64,000 nt of DNA, from NCBI RefSeq assembly GCF_014837105.1, contig NZ_JACSPO010000002.1:236333-300332 (forward strand). Reading direction: 5' to 3'. The position numbers were made by a program, and so were the translations under genes. The stretch is from Oceanitalea stevensii. Lineage in GTDB: Bacteria > Actinomycetota > Actinomycetes > Actinomycetales > Actinomycetaceae. Position 1 is the stretch's first letter; the number at the start of each line of letters is the position of its first letter. The notes beneath the pieces were generated by a model. That model did no database searches, was not told where the DNA came from, and saw only the letters and a program-made list of their open reading frames with translations. Shown here piece by piece: positions 58,990-64,000 of the stretch.

Positions 58990-59166
58990 CTACCGCTGCT
59001 CGACGCGCTCGGTGCCGCTCGGTCGCACGGGTGCGGAGGGCTCGTCGTCCCTGCCGTCCCCGGGAAAGACCGCGACGAGGACCGCGACGACGGCGGTGAC
59101 GATTCCCAGGGCGACCGTGACGACGAGCATCGCCTTGAGATAGCTGCGCTCGTCGTCGCTGTCCAC
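58990..59166 (-). CDS. Small single-pass membrane protein, 58 residues
   Basis: A short gene read on the minus strand: MDSDDERSYLKAM (acidic N-terminus), a membrane helix of about 21 residues (LVVTVALGIVTAVVAVLVAVF, about 14-34) and a polar tail ending TERVEQR. The GTG at 59166 lies 7 nt after TAGTGT (59179-59174), the same geometry as other leaderless genes here, which supports that it is real. It ends 5 nt before the convergent FAD-gene stop. The function is unknown. Confidence 0.6.
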   Translation of the reverse strand: MDSDDERSYLKAMLVVTVALGIVTAVVAVLVAVFPGDGRDDEPSAPVRPSGTERVEQR

Positions 59167-59173
59167 GTCACCG

Positions 59174-59179
59174 ACACTA
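59174..59179 (-). promoter_or_regulatory. -10 box (TAGTGT) for the 58-residue gene
   Basis: TAGTGT lies 7 nt before the GTG start on the minus strand, one nucleotide longer than the usual 6 here. Confidence 0.4.
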
Positions 59180-59191
59180 GCCGCGCGGCCC

Positions 59192-59716
59192 TCAGGGGAG
59201 CGTGCCGAGCGGCCACCGCTCCCCGGTCGCGCTGTCGATGAGGGCGGCCCGGGCGGCCTGCACCTCGAGCGGCAGGACCGCGTAGGCGACGTCCGCGACC
59301 ACCGCCAGGTCGACGAGCCGGGCGCGAGGCACCAGGCTCAGGTGCGGCAGCCAGCGGCCGGGCACGTAGTGACGGTGCAGCTCGGCGCCCGTCGCGGTCA
59401 CGGCCTCCACCACCGCCCGCTGCCGGCGGACGAGCTCTGCGGACGCCGCGGGCACGAGCCAGACGCGGCCGCGCGGCGCGGTGGCGACGGCGCTGAGGTG
59501 GAGGGTGAGCGGACCGCCGTCGGGAAGCGTCGCGACGGCGTCGTGGACGGCCGCGACGTCGAAGGACCGGAGCACCGCGTAGGACAGGTGAGGCAGGTGC
59601 GCGCCGTGGGTGTGGGTGGCCATGCTCGGCACGCCGGCGGCCTCGACCCGCCGCCACAGCTGCACGAGCGCACGTTCGTCCGCCGGGTCGAGGAGCAGGC
59701 AGACGGCGAGTGCCAT
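59192..59716 (-). CDS. 2'-5' RNA ligase-like 2H phosphoesterase
   Basis: A 174-residue 2H-superfamily protein. The two catalytic motifs are HLSYAV (about residues 43-48) and HLSLV (about 124-128), spaced about 81 residues as expected. Such enzymes open or form 2'-5' or cyclic phosphates in RNA or small nucleotides; the substrate here is unknown. The ATG at 59716 is preceded by TAGTCT with a 9-nt gap. It is divergent from the class V aminotransferase. Confidence 0.82.
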   Translation of the reverse strand: MALAVCLLLDPADERALVQLWRRVEAAGVPSMATHTHGAHLPHLSYAVLRSFDVAAVHDAVATLPDGGPLTLHLSAVATAPRGRVWLVPAASAELVRRQRAVVEAVTATGAELHRHYVPGRWLPHLSLVPRARLVDLAVVADVAYAVLPLEVQAARAALIDSATGERWPLGTLP

Positions 59717-59773
59717 GGTCGGTCCAGACTACGAGTGCTTGTGCGGCCGTGACGGCGGGGATAGACAGGAGCC

Positions 59774-60862
59774 ATGCCTCTCGTCACCCGTCACCTCCTC
59801 GGTCCCGGCCCCACCAACCCCTACCCCGAGGCGACGGCGGGACTCGCCGCGCCGCTGCTCGGGCACCTCGACCCGGAGTTCATCCGCGTCATGGACGAGA
59901 CCTGCGCGATGCTGCGCGACGTCTGGCAGACCGAGAACGCGCGCACGCTGCCGCTGTCGGCCACCGGCTCGGCCGGCATGGAGGCCGCCTTCGTCAACAC
60001 GGTGAGCGAGGGTGACGTCGTCGTCGTCGCCGTCAACGGGCTGTTCGGTGAGCGGATGTGCGAGGTGGCCCGGCGCTGCGGCGCCGAGGTGGTGCGCGTG
60101 GAGCACGAGTGGGGGCAGCCGGTGGACGTCGAGCGCGTCGCCGCCGCGCACCCCGCCCCGAAGATCGTCGCGATGGTCCACGCCGAGACGTCCACGGGGG
60201 TGCGCTCCGACGTCGCCGCTCTCGGGCGGCTCAAGGGCGAGGCGCTGCTCCTCGTCGACGCCGTCACCTCCATCGGCGGCATCGAGCTGCGCGCCGACGA
60301 GTGGGGCGTCGACATCGGCTACGCCGGCACCCAGAAGTGCCTCGGCGTGCCGCCGGGCCTCGCGCCCTTCACGATCAGTGACCGCGCCTTCGCGCGGCGG
60401 GTCGAGACGCCGCGCTCCTGGTACCTCGACCTCGGGCTCCTCGGCGGGTACGTCGGTGGCACCACTGGCGGGGCTCGCACCTACCACCACACCGCGCCGA
60501 CGGCGATGGTCGCCAGCCTCCACGGCGGGCTGCGGCGGATCCTCGACGAGGGCCTCGAGGCAGTGTGGACGCGGCACGAGCGCGCCGGCCGACGCCTGCA
60601 GGAAGGGCTGCAGGAGATGGGGCTGAAGCTCTTCGCCGCGGAGGGGCACCGGCTGCCCGAGCTCACCACCGTCATCGTCCCCGACGGCGTGGACGCCGCC
60701 GCTGTGCGCGGGGAGCTGCTCGAGCGGTACGGGATCGAGATCGGCGCCGGCGCGGGCCGGTACGCGGACACCGTGTGGCGTATCGGACTGATGGGGCCCA
60801 ACGCCGACGACGCCGCCGTCGCCCTGGTCCTCGCCGCCCTCAAGGACGTGCTGCGCCGCTGA
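59774..60862 (+). CDS. Class V aminotransferase (alanine-glyoxylate/serine-pyruvate type)
   Basis: A 362-residue PLP enzyme. LLGPGPTNPYPEATAGLAAPLLGH (about residues 8-31), SATGSAGMEAAFVNTVSEGDVVVVAVNGLFGERM (about 61-94), LLLVDAVTSIGGIELRADEWGVD (about 155-177) and the PLP Lys188 in GTQKCLGVPPG are typical of alanine-glyoxylate aminotransferase-like proteins. It would transaminate glyoxylate or a similar oxoacid. TAGACA lies 6 nt before the ATG, but aggag is also there. Confidence 0.9.
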   Translation: MPLVTRHLLGPGPTNPYPEATAGLAAPLLGHLDPEFIRVMDETCAMLRDVWQTENARTLPLSATGSAGMEAAFVNTVSEGDVVVVAVNGLFGERMCEVARRCGAEVVRVEHEWGQPVDVERVAAAHPAPKIVAMVHAETSTGVRSDVAALGRLKGEALLLVDAVTSIGGIELRADEWGVDIGYAGTQKCLGVPPGLAPFTISDRAFARRVETPRSWYLDLGLLGGYVGGTTGGARTYHHTAPTAMVASLHGGLRRILDEGLEAVWTRHERAGRRLQEGLQEMGLKLFAAEGHRLPELTTVIVPDGVDAAAVRGELLERYGIEIGAGAGRYADTVWRIGLMGPNADDAAVALVLAALKDVLRR

Positions 60863-60903
60863 GCGGATGCGGGCGGTGCTGATGTCGGATCGAATGGGAC
60901 GGG

Positions 60904-62769
60904 ATGAGCACCCCCCTCGAGCAGTACGCCCTCCTGTCCGACCTCCGCACCGGCCCGCTCGTGTCACGCGACGGGAGCATCGACTGGCTGTGCCTGCCGC
61001 GGTTCGACTCCCCGGCCGTCTTCTGCGCGCTGCTCGGTGACGAGGACGACGGCCGCTGGCTGCTGCGCGCCGTCGACGGGGAGGTGGTCGAGCGGCGTTA
61101 TCTGCCGCAGACCTTCGTCCTCGAGACGACGTGGCAGACGCCGACGGGCAGGGCGCGCGTCACCGACTTCCTGCCGCCGAGCACCACCCAGGGTGACCTC
61201 GTGCGGAGGGTGGAGTGCCTCGAGGGGGAGGTGGAGGTCGAGCACGACCTGCGCCTGCGCTTCGACTACGCGCGCTCGACGCCGTGGACCCGGCGGGTCG
61301 AGCTCGAGGGCGGGACACCGGCCCTCCTCTCGCTGGCCGGACCGGACGGCATCCTCATCACCGGGCCTCTCCTCCACTGGCCCGACGACGCGGACGAGCA
61401 GGACGACGCCGGCTCCGTGCAGCCCGGCGCCCACGGCGACGGGGAGGAGGAGGGCACCCGTGCGCCCCGGCTCGAGGGGACCTTCTCCCTGCTTGAGGGC
61501 GAGAGCCTCGACTGGGACCTCACCTGGTTCCCCTCCTACGAGGACCTGCCGGAGCCACCCGACGCGGACCGGGCGCTCGCCGAGGCCATCGAGTTCTGGA
61601 GCGACTGGGCCTCCCAGCTCGAGGTGCGCACCGACCACACGCAGATGGTCATCCGGTCCCTGCTCGTGCTGCGCGCCCTCACCCACACCGACACGGGCGG
61701 GATCGTCGCGGCGCCCACGGCGTCCCTGCCGGAGGACTTCGGAGGGGTCCGGAACTGGGACTACCGCTACACCTGGCTGCGTGACGCGGCCTTCACCATC
61801 GAGGTGGCGATCGCGCACGGCCTCACGAAGGGCGCCTCGCTGTGGCGGGACTGGCTGCTGCGCGCCGTTGCCGGCGACGCGGACGACATCAAGATCATGT
61901 ACGGCCTCGGGGGCGAGCGGGAGCTCACCGAGCTCGAGCTCGACCACCTCGCCGGCTACGAAAACTCCCGCCCGGTGCGGATCGGGAACGGTGCGGCCGA
62001 CCAGTACCAGGCCGACGTCGTCGGCGAGGTGATGATCGCCCTCCACGAGCTCCGCGAGGCAGGCGTCGCCGAGGACACCTACACGTGGGGGCTGCAGAAG
62101 AGCCTGCTGCGCTACTGCGAGAACAACATCGAGCGCAAGGACCACGGCATCTGGGAGATGCGCGGGGACGCGCACTACTTCACCCACGGCCGGGTGATGA
62201 TGTGGGCAGCCTTCGACCGCGGTGTCCGCGCGGTCGAGGAGCACGGCCACGACGGCCCGGTCGAGCGGTGGCGCGAGCTGCGCGCCCGGCTGGCGGAGGA
62301 GATCGAGGAGCACGGCTTCGACCCGGAGCTGGGCTCCTACACCCAGACGTACGACGGCACCGAGGTGGACGCCTCGCTCCTCCAGCTGCCGCACACGGGG
62401 TACATCGCCTACGACGACCCGCGCATGCTCGGGACGGTCGCCCGCATCGAGGAGGACCTCCTCGACGCCGAGCACGGGCTGGTGCACCGCTACCGCACCG
62501 AGGTGGGGATGGACGGCCTGGAGGGGGAGGAGTACCCCTTCCTCCTGTGCGCGTTCTGGTTGGTGGAGCAGTATGCGCTCAGCGGCCGGGTGGAGGACGC
62601 CGAGCGGATGATGGACCACCTCGTCGGCTACTCCAGCGACCTGGGGCTCCTCGCCGAGGAGTACGACCCGGAGAGTGGGCGTCTGGCGGGGAACTTCCCC
62701 CAGGCCTTCAGCCACCTCGGGCTCATCCGCGCCGCCGACGCGATCCAGGCGGCCCGCGACTCCGGCTGA
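60904..62769 (+). CDS. GH15 glucoamylase/trehalase-like glycoside hydrolase
   Basis: A 621-residue cytosolic protein. The N-terminal beta-sandwich (about residues 1-240) begins LSDLRTGPLVSRDGSIDWLCLPRFDSP, a GH15 signature. The (alpha/alpha)6 catalytic barrel follows, with FGGVRNWDYRYTWLRDA (about 280-296), catalytic acid Glu418 in GIWEMRG and catalytic base region Glu585/Glu586 in LLAEEYDPESG. Actinobacterial homologs include trehalases (TreH) as well as glucoamylases. With the GH65 phosphorylase in the window, trehalose use is a fair guess. An acidic insertion (DDADEQDDAG) lies near residue 165. Confidence 0.9.
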   Translation: MSTPLEQYALLSDLRTGPLVSRDGSIDWLCLPRFDSPAVFCALLGDEDDGRWLLRAVDGEVVERRYLPQTFVLETTWQTPTGRARVTDFLPPSTTQGDLVRRVECLEGEVEVEHDLRLRFDYARSTPWTRRVELEGGTPALLSLAGPDGILITGPLLHWPDDADEQDDAGSVQPGAHGDGEEEGTRAPRLEGTFSLLEGESLDWDLTWFPSYEDLPEPPDADRALAEAIEFWSDWASQLEVRTDHTQMVIRSLLVLRALTHTDTGGIVAAPTASLPEDFGGVRNWDYRYTWLRDAAFTIEVAIAHGLTKGASLWRDWLLRAVAGDADDIKIMYGLGGERELTELELDHLAGYENSRPVRIGNGAADQYQADVVGEVMIALHELREAGVAEDTYTWGLQKSLLRYCENNIERKDHGIWEMRGDAHYFTHGRVMMWAAFDRGVRAVEEHGHDGPVERWRELRARLAEEIEEHGFDPELGSYTQTYDGTEVDASLLQLPHTGYIAYDDPRMLGTVARIEEDLLDAEHGLVHRYRTEVGMDGLEGEEYPFLLCAFWLVEQYALSGRVEDAERMMDHLVGYSSDLGLLAEEYDPESGRLAGNFPQAFSHLGLIRAADAIQAARDSG

Positions 62770-62789
62770 CGCGGCTGACCGCGGCGGTC

Positions 62790-64000
62790 CTAGAAGGTCG
62801 GCGTGTCCGGTAGGCCCTGCCTGCGGCGGCGCTCGCGGGTCACCCGGCCGCCGGGATGACGGCGGTAGATGTGGCCGCTGGGGGTCACCCACTCGTAGGC
62901 GCCGCTGCCCAGGCGACGGAGCCGGAACGCACCGCTGGTCTTGAGGATGTGGTCGTGGGTGCAGAGGTCCTCGAGGCCGAGCATGGAGGTGGTCCCTCCG
63001 GCGTTCCACGGGACGATGTGGTCCAGCTGGCAGCCGCGGGCGGGGTGGGTGCAGCCGGCACGGACGCAGGTGCCGTCCCGCAGCCGGATGAGCTCGGCGA
63101 GCTCCGCGGGTGGCCGGTAGCGGGTGCGTCCGTGGTCCAGGACGGTGCCGGTGAGTGGGTCGGTGACGATCCGTCGCCACGTCCCGCCGAGTGCCGCGGC
63201 CCGGGCGACGGCGGGGGAGATGGGCCCGTAGCCCTCGAGGGTGGCTACCTCGGCCGGCTCGCGGTCGAGGAGGGCGAGCATGGCGTCCTCGTCGGGCAGC
63301 GGGGTGAGCTCCGCACCGGAGCTGCCGGCGGGCTTCGCGCGGGTGTCTTCGGCCGGCTTCGACGCCGGTAGGCCGAGCTGTCTGGCGATGTCGGGCGGGA
63401 GCAGGACTGAGAGCGGCACGAGGACGCGGATCTGGGCGCGCTGCCCGCCGATGTGGCCCACGGGCATGTGCCAACGGCGTGGCACGCTGCCGGCACTGCC
63501 GGGGGGCGGAGCATCCTCGGGCGGCTCGGGCGGCTCGGGCGGCTCGGGCGGCTCGGGCGGCTCGGGCGGCTCGGGCGGCTCGGGCGGCGCTGCGGTGGTG
63601 GAGGAACCCACTATGGGCGCACCTGTCCCCTCGGACCGGTGATCGGGTGGGTCGGGAGCAGCCGGATCCGGACCGGTGGTGCCCGGCGACGAGAGCCGGC
63701 CGGCGCCACCCTCCTCGGCGGCTGGTGTGGACGGGCCTGGGAGCGCCATCGGTGCTTCGGCCGCGGAAGTCTCCTCGACCGCTGAGGTGCTCGGCACCAT
63801 CGTGTCGTCCGAGGGGCCGCTCGGTGCCGGCGAGGGGTCGCGTTCAGGTACCGCTGGCCGGTCGGGCGCCGGCTCGGGTGCGGCCGGTCCGTCGGGCACC
63901 GGCTGCTCAGTGGCCACGGTGGCGCCTGGCGGCAGTCCGACGTAGCCGAGCTCGAGCGCGGTGTGGCCCATGAGGGAGAGGATGTCCGCGCGGAGCTGGT
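62790..64000 (-). CDS. DUF222/HNH endonuclease-family protein, 5' end outside window
   Basis: The frame is open to the right edge; an in-window ATG at 63971 is unlikely to be the true start because coding-like residues (LRADILSLM) precede it. The visible part has a long Pro/Ala/Ser/Thr-rich stretch with a run of PPE repeats (bases 63516-63588), then the DUF222-associated region EVATLEGYGPISPAVARAAALGGTWRRIVTDPLTG and the HNH nuclease domain with RLRDGTCVRAGC, LDHIVPWNAGGTTSMLGLEDLCTHDHILK. It is one of the expanding actinobacterial 13E12-repeat-like HNH families; function is not established. Confidence 0.82.
   Translation of the reverse strand, partial: QLRADILSLMGHTALELGYVGLPPGATVATEQPVPDGPAAPEPAPDRPAVPERDPSPAPSGPSDDTMVPSTSAVEETSAAEAPMALPGPSTPAAEEGGAGRLSSPGTTGPDPAAPDPPDHRSEGTGAPIVGSSTTAAPPEPPEPPEPPEPPEPPEPPEPPEDAPPPGSAGSVPRRWHMPVGHIGGQRAQIRVLVPLSVLLPPDIARQLGLPASKPAEDTRAKPAGSSGAELTPLPDEDAMLALLDREPAEVATLEGYGPISPAVARAAALGGTWRRIVTDPLTGTVLDHGRTRYRPPAELAELIRLRDGTCVRAGCTHPARGCQLDHIVPWNAGGTTSMLGLEDLCTHDHILKTSGAFRLRRLGSGAYEWVTPSGHIYRRHPGGRVTRERRRRQGLPDTPTF
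63516..63588 (-). repeat. 9-bp tandem repeats encoding Pro-Pro-Glu
   Basis: About eight copies of gcggctcgg occur in a row inside the HNH gene, giving PPEPPE on the minus strand. Copy number can change in frame by slippage. Confidence 0.85.

Noticed and set aside
60881..60903. Leaderless -10 box before the GH15 gene
   Set aside because: The nearest candidate, tcgaat, ends 8 nt from the ATG and departs from TAnnnT.
63516..63588. Possible CRISPR-like direct repeats
   Set aside because: Units are 9 bp, contiguous and in frame, without spacers; they encode PPE.

Overview
The window is a very GC-rich, gene-dense stretch of an actinobacterial chromosome. It has the look of a Micrococcales-type organism. 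The grounds are strong G/C bias at third codon positions, many GTG starts, ATGA/GTGA start-stop overlaps, TAnnnT -10 boxes placed 6 nt before start codons (leaderless mRNAs), and actinobacterial families such as UdgX, DUF3618, DUF4235, DUF2993/LmeA-like, DUF222-HNH and a CopD-CtaG fusion. I see no insertion sequence, prophage, CRISPR array or rRNA. Genus and species cannot be fixed from the sequence alone. About 68 protein genes, one tRNA, one TPP riboswitch and several terminators, palindromes and tandem repeats can be supported.

Layout, 0-14 kb: a truncated alpha/beta-hydrolase, a small membrane protein, hisC, then a branched-chain (or pyruvate-type) 2-oxoacid dehydrogenase operon (E1alpha, E1beta, E2; no E3) behind an operator-like array with a 15-bp period. 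These are followed by a GAF-PP2C phosphatase, an S9 peptidase, a gluconate/idonate operon (gntP-idnO-idnD), a coiled-coil unknown and a HAD phosphatase. 14-20 kb: a secreted amidase fused to five GDWDG repeats, a 43-nt near-perfect palindrome, udgX, an LmeA-like protein and a CopD-CtaG membrane protein. 20-25.5 kb: a tightly coupled MoxR-DUF58-vWA-vWA-TPR operon. 25.5-32.5 kb: a phytoene-dehydrogenase-like oxidoreductase, aroD, a Nudix hydrolase, an M50-like protease, two tail-to-tail MarR regulators, tRNA-Gly(CCC), and dcd coupled to an unknown gene.

32.5-42 kb: a three-gene envelope/holin-like operon facing away from a complete Mrp cation/proton antiporter operon (mrpA with fused B, C, D, E, F, G). 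42-46.5 kb: a TPP riboswitch followed by the thiamine ABC transporter thiBPQ and a coupled membrane protein. 46.5-50 kb: a HAD beta-phosphoglucomutase and a GH65 phosphorylase, which together would turn a disaccharide plus phosphate into glucose and glucose-6-phosphate; a GH15 glucoamylase/trehalase-like gene lies at 60.9-62.8 kb. 50-53.4 kb: an FMN-type protein and a minus-strand ABC importer of the TrpXYZ kind. 53.4-55.5 kb: an aldo/keto reductase, a flavodoxin and a DinB protein.

55.5-59.2 kb holds what I consider the most interesting locus. A UbiA prenyltransferase is divergent from a type III polyketide synthase, an ICMT-like membrane methyltransferase and a geranylgeranyl-reductase-like FAD enzyme. 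Start codons of the divergent pair are only 29 bp apart, with back-to-back -10 boxes. The set could make a prenylated and O-methylated alkylpyrone, alkylresorcinol or quinone-like lipid; this is inference. The window ends with a class V aminotransferase, the GH15 gene and a DUF222/HNH gene running off the right edge.
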